Below, piece by piece: positions 42,910-50,657 of a DNA stretch of 64,000 bases. The notes below the pieces were generated by a model. That model searched no databases and was not told the origin of the DNA. It saw nothing but the letters and a program-made list of their open reading frames with translations. The stretch is from Psychromarinibacter halotolerans. GTDB lineage: Bacteria > Pseudomonadota > Alphaproteobacteria > Rhodobacterales > Rhodobacteraceae. Location of the stretch: the NCBI RefSeq assembly GCF_029168315.1, contig NZ_JARGYD010000006.1, forward strand, positions 248,001 to 312,000, written 5' to 3'. The number at the start of each line of letters is the position of its first letter. Within the stretch, counting starts at the first letter, position 1. The translations under genes were made by a program, and so were the position numbers.

Positions 42910-44003
42910 TTTCGATCGACGATCTGCACGTCCGGTTCAATTCGGACAAAGGGACGGTTCATGCCGTGCGCGGGGTGACGGTCAACGTCGCGGCTGGTGA
43001 ATTCTACACGCTGCTTGGTCCCAGCGGGTGCGGCAAGACCACGACCTTGCGCTGTCTTGCCGGGCTAGAGCGTCCGACCGGCGGCCGCATCACCATCGGC
43101 AACGCGGTGGTGCACGACACCGACCGCGGGCTGACCGTGCCCACGCACAAGCGCGACATCGGCATGGTGTTTCAGTCCTACGCGATCTGGCCACACCTGA
43201 CCGTGTTCGAGAACGTCGCCTTTCCGCTGCGCGAGGTGCGCCCGAAGATCGCGGAAAACGTGATCGAGGATCGGGTGCGGCGGGCGCTGGAACTGGTGCA
43301 GCTGTCGGGCTACGAAAGCCGGCCGGCCCCGTTTCTCAGCGGTGGCCAGCAACAGCGGCTTGCGTTGGCGCGGGCCATCGTACGCGAAGCCTCGGTCGTT
43401 CTGTTCGACGAACCGCTGTCGAACCTTGACGCGAAGCTGCGGGCCGAGACGCGACTGGAACTGCGCAACCTCGTGAAACGGCTTGGCATGACCGCGCTGT
43501 ACGTCACGCACGACCAGACCGAGGCGTTGACGATGGCGGACCGGGTCGCCGTCATGCGCGACGGCGAGATCGTGCAAGAGGCGCCGCCGGTCGAGATCTA
43601 CCAGCGTCCGAACTCGCGCTTCGTGGCCAGCTTCATCGGCCAGTGCAATTTCGCGGACGGCACGGTCCGGTCGCAGGTCAACGGGTCCGGCGTCGGGGTT
43701 CTGGACTCGGAATGGGGCCAGCTTCGGTTCACGGCCGCCTCCGACGCCGAACCGGGCGAAGACGTGACAATCGCCCTGCGCCCCGAGAACGTCCGGCTGC
43801 TAAGCGACGGGGCAGGGACGCCCGAACCCGCGCCGACGGGCGAGGTGGTTGAAACGGTGTTTCTGGGCGAATGCGTGGAATGCCGGGTCCGGCTGGGCAA
43901 TGGCGATCTGGTCGCGCGCATCCATCCCGGGCAGGCCGTCGCGGTCGGCGACCGCGTCGGGGTCCAGATCGCGCCCGAGGACGTCGCGCTGCTGTCAGGC
44001 TAA
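42906..44003 (+). CDS. ABC transporter ATP-binding protein (FbpC/PotA type)
   Basis: 365 residues. Walker A GPSGCGKTTT near residue 38, Q-loop FQSYAIWPHLTV, signature LSGGQQQRLALARAI, Walker B VVLFDEPLSNLDAKLR, switch YVTHDQTEAL. The C-terminal TOBE domain (about 280-365) contains IALRPENVRLLS. It energises the fused permease. A short stem-loop follows between it and the convergent VOC gene. Confidence 0.95.
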   Translation: MISIDDLHVRFNSDKGTVHAVRGVTVNVAAGEFYTLLGPSGCGKTTTLRCLAGLERPTGGRITIGNAVVHDTDRGLTVPTHKRDIGMVFQSYAIWPHLTVFENVAFPLREVRPKIAENVIEDRVRRALELVQLSGYESRPAPFLSGGQQQRLALARAIVREASVVLFDEPLSNLDAKLRAETRLELRNLVKRLGMTALYVTHDQTEALTMADRVAVMRDGEIVQEAPPVEIYQRPNSRFVASFIGQCNFADGTVRSQVNGSGVGVLDSEWGQLRFTAASDAEPGEDVTIALRPENVRLLSDGAGTPEPAPTGEVVETVFLGECVECRVRLGNGDLVARIHPGQAVAVGDRVGVQIAPEDVALLSG

Positions 44004-44049
44004 GTGCCAAGGGCAAGCGTTGTTATCGGGCCGGTTCTGCCGCCGCTGG

Positions 44050-44064
44050 GCGCGTAAAACGCGC
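44050..44064. terminator. Short stem-loop between modules F and G
   Basis: GCGCGT (44050-44055) and ACGCGC (44059-44064) flank AAA in the 73-base convergent gap. It is short and has no T run, so termination is tentative. Confidence 0.35.
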
Positions 44065-44076
44065 GGAAAGCCGGGG

Positions 44077-44715
44077 CTACGAAACGGTGAGGCGCAGTGG
44101 CTTTGCGCCCGAAGTCCGCGTGATCTCAAAGGTCAGCGACCACCGCGGCGCATCCTTGGTGCAAAGGATGGTGTCTTGCGCCAGCAAGGTCAGCGCCAGG
44201 CCGGGTCGAAACCCCGAAGGACACCCGAGAACGATCCGTTCGACCGCGCCAAGCCCTGCGGCGCGTTGCAGACGTCCGGCGCGTCCGTCGGTCCACTCGG
44301 ACGGCGCGCTTGTCCCCGGTGAGCGGAACACGAACGGATGTGTCGGGTCGTCGCTTTCGGTGGCGACGGCAATGGACATGCCCGCAGGCAGGAAGGGCGC
44401 GTGGTAGTCCCATGTTTCGGCATCCAGCGCCGCGTCCTGTGCGTCGCGCCAAGCGATGCCGATGGGGCAGGCGGATGCACCGCCCGTGCCGCGCTGGATC
44501 AGCCCGGTCCGGGCAACGCCGGGATGCTGCTGCGCCGTGGCGTCGTCGACCCAGAGAAGTTCGAGATAGGTGTTCTCGAAGCAGTAGCAGACATTCGCCG
44601 TGCCCTGTCCGGGATGGGCGCGCCGGAACGATGGGGCCAGACCCTTGGCTTCAAGGAGGGTCTTCACCCCGGCAAGGTCGTGGGGGAACAGGAAGACGTG
44701 GTCGATCTGCGTCAT
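44077..44715 (-). CDS. VOC (glyoxalase-like domain) protein
   Basis: 212 residues starting MTQIDHVFLFPHDLAGVKTL, the first strand and His of a VOC fold, followed by NVCYCFENTYLELLWVDD with the second metal-type residue. It matches the 'glyoxalase-like domain' group of one VOC module plus a poorly conserved C-terminal half. Such proteins include lyases, isomerases and resistance proteins. Its start overlaps the stop of the large regulator gene (ATGA), so it is co-expressed with it. Function unknown. Confidence 0.85.
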   Translation of the reverse strand: MTQIDHVFLFPHDLAGVKTLLEAKGLAPSFRRAHPGQGTANVCYCFENTYLELLWVDDATAQQHPGVARTGLIQRGTGGASACPIGIAWRDAQDAALDAETWDYHAPFLPAGMSIAVATESDDPTHPFVFRSPGTSAPSEWTDGRAGRLQRAAGLGAVERIVLGCPSGFRPGLALTLLAQDTILCTKDAPRWSLTFEITRTSGAKPLRLTVS

Positions 44716-47700
44716 TCGTCCGCCGCCAGCATTCGGATCAGGTCAGCCACGTCGGCATTCGCCGGAAGCCGCGCGGGTGCATAGCCTTCCTCTGCCAGAA
44801 TGCGGTCCGCCGACCCGGTCAGGGCGGCGGCCTCGGCGGGGTCGCGGTCTTTCAGACGGGCGGCCATCTCGCGAAGCACCTTGATGCGGATGAGGGGCAT
44901 ATCGGCCGCCTCGGCCTCGTGCAGCACGTCGGGCAGGTGCGGCGTCAAGGTTCCGTCGTTATCCCGAACCGCGCAGGCCACAGCCGCCCGTGCCTTGATC
45001 TGGGCGATGTGCAAAAGGGACTCGTCGGCATGGGCCAGAAAGCCCCGCAGCTCTTCAAGCCCTTCCTCGAACGCGCCCGACGTCAGCTTCAGTTCGGCCA
45101 GATCCGCCGCGGCCCACGCGGCATAGGCGGGTGTGTCCGCCCGCAGTCCGATGTCCCGCGCGGCGGCATAGGCCTGCATCGCCTTCTCGGGTTCGCCCGC
45201 GAAGACGCAGATATCGGCAAGCCCCCGCATCGCGATATAGCGGTCGACCGGCCGCTTGGTCTGAGTCGCCGTTTCGGCGCCCATGCGTATCTCTCGCCAC
45301 GCGGTGTCGCCGGACCCCAGCGCCGCATGGGCGCGGCCAAGGTGGAACTTCAGCATGACATGCCGCGTCACCAGCAGCCCGTCCTGCACATGCCGCCGCT
45401 GATCCCACGCCGTTTCATGGTCGCGGATCGCCTCAAGCGCCGCCCGCATCCGACCGTGCAGCGCGTAGGTCTGGCACCGGGCAAGGGTGGCCTCGGCGAC
45501 AAGCCGTGCGTCGCCGACGCGAGACGCCGCAACCTCGGCCTTGCGGGAATACTCCAGACCGGTTTCCGGTTTGCCGTCGTCCGTGTGGATATAGGCCCGG
45601 TGAATGCAGGCCTCGGCCAGCTTGCGGTCGTCGCCAAGCTGCCGCGCGATTGCCTCGGCTCGTTGCAGGCCCTCGATGGTGCGCGACTTCTGGCCAAGCG
45701 GCCAAAGCAAGGCCCGCCGCCACGACAGGATGCCTGCCTCTTCGCGCAGCATCCGGTCGCTGGTCGGAAGTCGCTCAATGGCCTGAAGGGCGACGTCGGT
45801 CATCCGGTTTGCAAGCGCATAGGCCGACCGCGCGGCGGCGTCCTTCGCGGCCCGCATCGCAAGATCCAGCGCAAGCTGAGGCAGGTTGCCGTGAAGCGCG
45901 TGGCGCGCCAGCACGGCGTCATCCAGCCCGGACGCCTTGCCGATGTCATCGCGCAGGCGCACGACGTCCGCATGAAGCGCGGTGCGGCGGCTGGCCGGAA
46001 TGCCCTGGTAGGCGGCGTCCAGCACCAGCGCGTGTTTGAACGCATAGGACCGCTGCGGAAAGGTCCGGATGCGATACAGCAGGTCGGCATCGGCCAGCGT
46101 GGACAGCGCGACGTCATAGGCTTCGGGACGCAGGCCGCAAAGGCGGGACAGCAGGTCGTCGGTTGGCGCCGCGCCAAGCACGGCGGCCGCGTCGAGGGTC
46201 TGACGCGCCGGGGCGTGCAGCGCGTCTATGCGGTAGGACAGGACACCGCGCAGCGCGATCGGGATGCCAACGCCCGCCGGGTCGGACCCGGAGGACGACA
46301 CGGGCGCGTCGAGCAGGTCCGGCGCCGCCGCGGCGGCGTGCGACAGTTCCTCGAGGAACAGCGGCACCCCGTCGCTGCGGTCGAGGATCGCGTCCCGGAC
46401 GCTGACGGACAGGGCCAGCCCGTCCAGCAGCGCCTCGGCCTCGGCGCGGTCAAGCGGGCGCAGGGGAAGGCTTCGGACCGTTTCGTGTCCAAGCCAGCTT
46501 TCGGCCTTGCCGGGTCTGCGGGTGACGATCACCATCGGGCCCTCGGCCCCCAGCGACAAAATCAGACGCTCGACCAGCAGCTTGGCATCCTCGTCCGCCC
46601 AGTGGGTGTCTTCGATCAGCAGCACGCTTTTGCGGTCGCAAAGCGCCGCCATGACCGTCAGCAGGGCATCGGCAAGAGTTTGAATCCGGCGAACGGGCGG
46701 AAGGTCTAGCCATGACCGCGCGGGGCCGGTGATGCCCAGCAGGCCGGCGATGGGCGGCGCAAGCGGTTCGGCGATGGCCGGGTCGTTCAGCGTTTCGTTC
46801 AGAACCGCGTGCAACGCCTTGGCCGAGGGGTCGGGGTCGAGGCGCAGCAGCGCCCGCGCCATGTCGCCGAAACACGCGATACCGCCGCCCGCCTCGCCGC
46901 GCCCGAACTGGACCCGCATCAGCGTGGCAGGCTCATATTGCCGGATGAATTCGTGGGAGAGGCGGGATTTGCCGATCCCGGCCTCCCCGGTGATCGCCGC
47001 GACGCGCGGGCCGGGATGGGCCGCGACCTCGGCCAGCGCCGAAAGCTGGCCCGTCCGGCCTCCGAACCGGCTAAGGCCCCGCGCCACGCGAATGTCGAAC
47101 CCGCTTCGCGCCGATGTTTCGCGCTCTAGCCGCCACGCCGGTGCGTCCTCGGGGTCCGACGCGGGTGCGATCTTCGAGAACACGAAGGCCCCCCGGCAGG
47201 CTGCCTCGACCACCGGGGCCACGCGGACCTCGCCGGGCGGCGCCTCGGCGGCAAGGGACTGCGCCACATGCGCCAGCGGATAGGTCGACGATTGCGGCCC
47301 GACCAGCCCGGTTCCGGCGTTGATGCCGACTGCGCAGTCCTGCCGGGCGATCTCGAACCCGGCCAGCGCGGCGGACAGGGCGGGGCTTTCGTCGGGACGA
47401 TGCGCGCCGAAGACGGCCGACAATTGGTGACCGGCGCGGCCGATGATCTTGCCGCCCTCGCGTTCGACAGCGATCTCGATGTCGCGAATGGCCTTCTGGC
47501 TGCCTGCCTCGGCGTTTTCCGGGTCGGGGTCGCGCAGGGCCACGCGCAGCCGTTCGGACCCGACATGGATCACCGCAAGATTGCGCAGGTGGGTGACGTC
47601 TGGGCCATCGGGCGGGCCATCGGACGCGGGGGGCGTGTCTTCCGCGCCATCGGCATCCGTCTTGGCCGTGCTGGCGTCGGGTCCGGTTTCCTGCACCGAC

Positions 47701-48437
47701 GGGGGTGCGGCGGGGTCCTTGTCGCGCGCGGCACGGATGTCGCGGTACAGCGCGGTGGTCTCGTCTTCCACCGACACGGAAAGATCGTCGCGAATGCGCT
47801 GGCTGATCTGGCGAAAGGCGGCAAGCGCCGCGTTGCGCCGACCTTGCCGCCAGAGCGCCGTCATCAGGTCGCGCAGCGCCGCCTCGTCGTAGGGCTCGAC
47901 CGCAAGGCGCGCCCGCGCGTGCCCTTCGAGATCGACGAACCGCCGCTCTGCCAATGCGGTCGCCGCCGCAGCCTCGTGCCAGTCGCACAGGCGGCGGCGC
48001 AGATCCGCGCGGGCGGTGTCGATCAGGTCCTCGATCTCGGGTTCGAAGCCCGAAAGCCCGTCCAGCGGCAGGCCGCTTGGGATCTCGGTCTGCGGGTCGT
48101 GCGCTGCATCAAGCGCATCCGCATCCAGCACGACCGCGTCGCGCCGAAGCTTGACCCAGCCTGCGGTGGTCTCGATGGCTTGCGCGTGATCCGCGCCAAG
48201 CGCGCCGCGCAGCCGGAACAAAGCTTGCCGAAGCGACGCCCGCGCCTGAGCCTCTTCCTGTCCCGGCCACAGCAGCGCGGCAAGGTAGGACCGGCTGATC
48301 GCCTTTTCCGGCGACAGCGCAAGAAGCGCCAGGATCAGTTCGACGCGGCGCGTCGGCATCCGGACCGGCGCGTCGTGAACGCGGGCCTCGAAGACGCCGA
48401 AAAGGTTGATCCTGAACTCTCGCATGGTCGCAGACAT
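44712..48437 (-). CDS. Large SARP-like regulator with degenerate nucleotide cyclase domain, AAA ATPase and TPR region
   Basis: 1241 residues. Residues about 6-100 form an OmpR/SARP-like winged helix (LFGVFEARVHDAPVRMPTRR, ARASLRQALFRLRGALG). Residues 135-235 form the all-helical bacterial transcriptional activator domain (DLIDTARADLRRRLCDWHEA, RDLMTALWRQGRRNAALAAF). Residues about 285-425 look like a class III cyclase domain but lack the metal-binding aspartates: GHQLSAVFGA replaces the usual GDG..A.F, and GINAGTGLVGPQS remains. Walker A GEAGIGKS is at 484-491 and Walker B LLIEDTHWADED near 600. The C-terminal 400 residues are helical TPR-like repeats. It is probably a signal-gated activator of the divergent operon. 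Confidence 0.88.
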   Translation of the reverse strand: MSATMREFRINLFGVFEARVHDAPVRMPTRRVELILALLALSPEKAISRSYLAALLWPGQEEAQARASLRQALFRLRGALGADHAQAIETTAGWVKLRRDAVVLDADALDAAHDPQTEIPSGLPLDGLSGFEPEIEDLIDTARADLRRRLCDWHEAAAATALAERRFVDLEGHARARLAVEPYDEAALRDLMTALWRQGRRNAALAAFRQISQRIRDDLSVSVEDETTALYRDIRAARDKDPAAPPSVQETGPDASTAKTDADGAEDTPPASDGPPDGPDVTHLRNLAVIHVGSERLRVALRDPDPENAEAGSQKAIRDIEIAVEREGGKIIGRAGHQLSAVFGAHRPDESPALSAALAGFEIARQDCAVGINAGTGLVGPQSSTYPLAHVAQSLAAEAPPGEVRVAPVVEAACRGAFVFSKIAPASDPEDAPAWRLERETSARSGFDIRVARGLSRFGGRTGQLSALAEVAAHPGPRVAAITGEAGIGKSRLSHEFIRQYEPATLMRVQFGRGEAGGGIACFGDMARALLRLDPDPSAKALHAVLNETLNDPAIAEPLAPPIAGLLGITGPARSWLDLPPVRRIQTLADALLTVMAALCDRKSVLLIEDTHWADEDAKLLVERLILSLGAEGPMVIVTRRPGKAESWLGHETVRSLPLRPLDRAEAEALLDGLALSVSVRDAILDRSDGVPLFLEELSHAAAAAPDLLDAPVSSSGSDPAGVGIPIALRGVLSYRIDALHAPARQTLDAAAVLGAAPTDDLLSRLCGLRPEAYDVALSTLADADLLYRIRTFPQRSYAFKHALVLDAAYQGIPASRRTALHADVVRLRDDIGKASGLDDAVLARHALHGNLPQLALDLAMRAAKDAAARSAYALANRMTDVALQAIERLPTSDRMLREEAGILSWRRALLWPLGQKSRTIEGLQRAEAIARQLGDDRKLAEACIHRAYIHTDDGKPETGLEYSRKAEVAASRVGDARLVAEATLARCQTYALHGRMRAALEAIRDHETAWDQRRHVQDGLLVTRHVMLKFHLGRAHAALGSGDTAWREIRMGAETATQTKRPVDRYIAMRGLADICVFAGEPEKAMQAYAAARDIGLRADTPAYAAWAAADLAELKLTSGAFEEGLEELRGFLAHADESLLHIAQIKARAAVACAVRDNDGTLTPHLPDVLHEAEAADMPLIRIKVLREMAARLKDRDPAEAAALTGSADRILAEEGYAPARLPANADVADLIRMLAADE

Positions 48438-48438
48438 A

Positions 48439-48987
48439 TCACGCGGAGGAGGGCGGCTGAATCGGGTCGGTCAGCCGGGCCATGATCAGCGCGTCGCGAT
48501 AGGTGCCGTCGACGAACACGAACCGGCGCAGACGCCCCTCGACCACGAAGCCGAACCGTTCGTACAGCCGGATCGCGGCGTCGTTGCCGTCCCAGACGTA
48601 CAGTTGCAGCCGGGTCAGTTGCAGCCAGCGGTCGGACATATCGACCAGCGCCGCCATCAGCGCGCGGCCCACACCGTGCCCGCGAAAATCTGGATGCGTC
48701 GCGATCATGTCGATCTCTGCCCCGTGGCGCAGGCGCGGTTTGTCGGGCCATGTCTCTAGCTCGGCATAGCCGGCAACCGCGCCCTCGATTTCGGCGACAA
48801 GCTTCACCCGACCGGGCGCGTCGGCGATGCGGGCGGCGACCTCGGTGTCGGAATGGAACGGCAACCGCTGGGTGCCAAGGTTCACATGATGCGCGTTCAG
48901 GATGTCCAGAACCGCATCCCTGTCGCTTGCCCGGACATGCCGGATCACGGGTGCCGGCCCGGTGTCGTCTGTCGCCGAGTTCTGCAT
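48439..48987 (-). CDS. GNAT acetyltransferase, phosphinothricin-acetyltransferase-like
   Basis: 182 residues. The acetyl-CoA loop is IATHPDFRGHGVGRALMAAL (about 95-114), followed by LQLYVWDGNDAAIRLYERFG. The opening IRHVRASDRDAVLDILNAHH resembles the PAT/YncA branch, which acetylates amino groups of small metabolites or toxic amino acids. One base separates it from the start of the large regulator gene, so the acetyltransferase, regulator and VOC genes form one transcript. Confidence 0.88.
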   Translation of the reverse strand: MQNSATDDTGPAPVIRHVRASDRDAVLDILNAHHVNLGTQRLPFHSDTEVAARIADAPGRVKLVAEIEGAVAGYAELETWPDKPRLRHGAEIDMIATHPDFRGHGVGRALMAALVDMSDRWLQLTRLQLYVWDGNDAAIRLYERFGFVVEGRLRRFVFVDGTYRDALIMARLTDPIQPPSSA

Positions 48988-49082
48988 TGCCGGACCTCCG
49001 TACCAAGGGCAAAGCCGTTACGTCACTGACGATTTGTGCGCCCGCAGGCGCGCGCCGGTAAAGCTTTAAAACTGGCTGCCGT

Positions 49083-49116
49083 GCGTTTTGACGCGTTTGT
49101 AACGCCTCGAAAACGC
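49083..49116. promoter_or_regulatory. Repeats in the module G divergent promoter region
   Basis: GCGTTT occurs at 49083-49088 and 49093-49098, a 10-bp period, and AAAACGC (49110-49116) is the inverse of GCGTTTT (49083-49089). They lie 55-90 bases upstream of the first plus-strand gene. Direct repeats at helical spacing are what SARP-type regulators bind, so this is a candidate site for the regulator at 44712. Confidence 0.35.
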
Positions 49117-49171
49117 GCCGGGGAACGGGCGCAGGGGAAAGGTGGGTCATCAACAACGAAAGAGACGACCC

Positions 49172-49321
49172 ATGTGCTTCCATTTCAAACTTTTCCGGCG
49201 GCGGGATGCCGCCTTCCGCCCAATCAGCTCGCATCTGAGGCGCGATATCGGGCTTTTCGAAATCGACCGGTCCGATTGGCTGGTCGGTCGCCAGATCTCT
49301 TCTGTTCGGGGGTGGCTGTAA
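49172..49321 (+). CDS. Small DUF1127-like protein
   Basis: 49 residues, ATG at 49172, TAA at 49319-49321. The sequence has a basic start (MCFHFKLFRRRDAAFRPISS) and then HLRRDIGLFEIDRSDW, which matches the 'hLlrDIGl' C-terminal motif of DUF1127 (YjiS-like) proteins. Such small Arg-rich proteins are abundant in alphaproteobacteria, and some bind RNA. The stop overlaps the next start (TAATG), so it is coupled to the methyltransferase gene. Confidence 0.65.
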   Translation: MCFHFKLFRRRDAAFRPISSHLRRDIGLFEIDRSDWLVGRQISSVRGWL

Positions 49322-50274
49322 TGCGCGCGCTTCATCGGACCCATTTGCCGCAGACTGACGGCACACCGCTGCTGACGGATTCCGGCCTTGAGACGACGCT
49401 GATCTTCCTCGACGGGTTGGATCTGCCGTGCTTCGCATCCTACCCGTTGCTCGACACGGTCGAGGGGCGGCGGACCCTGCGTGCCTATTACGAACGGCAC
49501 CTTGCCATCGCGGCCGATCATGGCAGCGGCTTCCTGCTGGAGGCGCCCACATGGCGCGCCAGCCGGGACTGGGGCGCGGAACTGGGCCATACGCCCGCCG
49601 ATCTTGAGCGGCTGAACAAGGCGGCGATCACGCTGCTGGCCGAAATCCGGCGTGACGCCGGGGCGGTGGCGCCGATCGTGATCTCGGGCAACATCGGCCC
49701 GCGCGGCGACGGCTATCAGCCCGACACCGCCATGACCGCCGACGAAGCGCAGGCGTTTCACGCCGAGCAGATCGGCTGGTTCGCCGAAACCGAGGCCGAC
49801 CTTGTGACCGCTGTCACAATCTGCACCGTGAACGAGGGCGTCGGCGTCATCCGCGCGGCGGCTGCGGCGGGCATGCCGGTGGTTCTGTCCTACACGACCG
49901 AAACCGACGGCAGGCTGCCCGACGGCACGCCGCTGGGCGAGGCGTTCGAGCAGACCGATATGCTGACCGCCGGGGCGGCGGCGTACTTCATGATCAACTG
50001 CGCCCACCCCGACCACTTCCGTGCCGCGCTGGAATCCGACGCGGCGTGGCTCGGGCGGGTCTGGGGGGTGCGGGCCAATGCCTCGCGGCTCAGCCATGCC
50101 GAGCTTGACGAGGCAGAAGAGCTTGATGCCGGCAACCCGGCAGAGCTTGGCCGCGACTATGCGCAGCTCAAGCGGATGCTGCCCAACCTTCGGGTCTTCG
50201 GCGGCTGCTGCGGCACCGACCACCGCCACATCGAGGCGATGGCCGACTGCTGCATGGCGCGCAGTACGGCCTGA
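49321..50274 (+). CDS. Homocysteine S-methyltransferase family protein
   Basis: 317 residues from the ATG at 49321, which overlaps the DUF1127-like stop. The barrel's start TDSGLETTLIFLDGLDLP, the NIGPRGDGY segment and the zinc cysteines (INCAHP near 226; GGCCGTD near 295) are intact. The family moves a methyl group to a thiol such as homocysteine from S-methylmethionine or betaine-like donors; some members act in secondary metabolism. Methionine synthesis would not explain its PhzF and acetyltransferase neighbours. Confidence 0.92.
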   Translation: MRALHRTHLPQTDGTPLLTDSGLETTLIFLDGLDLPCFASYPLLDTVEGRRTLRAYYERHLAIAADHGSGFLLEAPTWRASRDWGAELGHTPADLERLNKAAITLLAEIRRDAGAVAPIVISGNIGPRGDGYQPDTAMTADEAQAFHAEQIGWFAETEADLVTAVTICTVNEGVGVIRAAAAAGMPVVLSYTTETDGRLPDGTPLGEAFEQTDMLTAGAAAYFMINCAHPDHFRAALESDAAWLGRVWGVRANASRLSHAELDEAEELDAGNPAELGRDYAQLKRMLPNLRVFGGCCGTDHRHIEAMADCCMARSTA

Positions 50275-50367
50275 CCGGACAGACCTGACCGGACAACTAG
50301 ACCAGATCGCCGCCCGAGCGAACGGCTCGGGCGGCGCCATGACACATTTTGCAAAGAGGACTTTCAA

Positions 50368-50604
50368 ATGATCGCAACGACTTACGGCTTCTTCCAATCC
50401 AGCGGCGCAGCGCGCCGCCACGCAGAGCCCGACCTGCCCATGCGCTATCGCGGTGTGGCCTACAGCCTTGATCACCTGCCGCCGCACGCGCGGAACATGC
50501 AGGCCCTGCTGACCTATCGCGGTGTCCGCTACGTCCGTGGCGCGCGCCCCAGCCGGGCGGCGCCGGTTCCGGGGCAGATGATTTACCGGGGCGTTCCCCA
50601 CTGA
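50368..50604 (+). CDS. Small DUF4278-like protein with three YRG motifs
   Basis: 78 residues. A YRGV motif occurs three times: MRYRGVAYS, LTYRGVRYV and MIYRGVPH, the last almost at the C-terminus. The L/M-x-YRG-V-x-Y pattern is that of DUF4278, a family of unknown function known mainly from cyanobacteria and proteobacteria. The peptide is basic and has no signal or membrane segment. It lies about 90 bases after the methyltransferase gene and 53 before the TPR gene. Repeated short motifs suggest a binding or substrate role, or an RNA-binding role. Confidence 0.7.
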   Translation: MIATTYGFFQSSGAARRHAEPDLPMRYRGVAYSLDHLPPHARNMQALLTYRGVRYVRGARPSRAAPVPGQMIYRGVPH

Positions 50605-50657
50605 GCCGCGCGCGCCCGCGCGGCCCACCCAAACCCTTCGAAACAGGAAATAAGATC

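Noticed and set aside
44712..48437. An active adenylate cyclase
   Set aside because: The metal-binding aspartates and the FxD motif are missing, so a catalytic role is unlikely.
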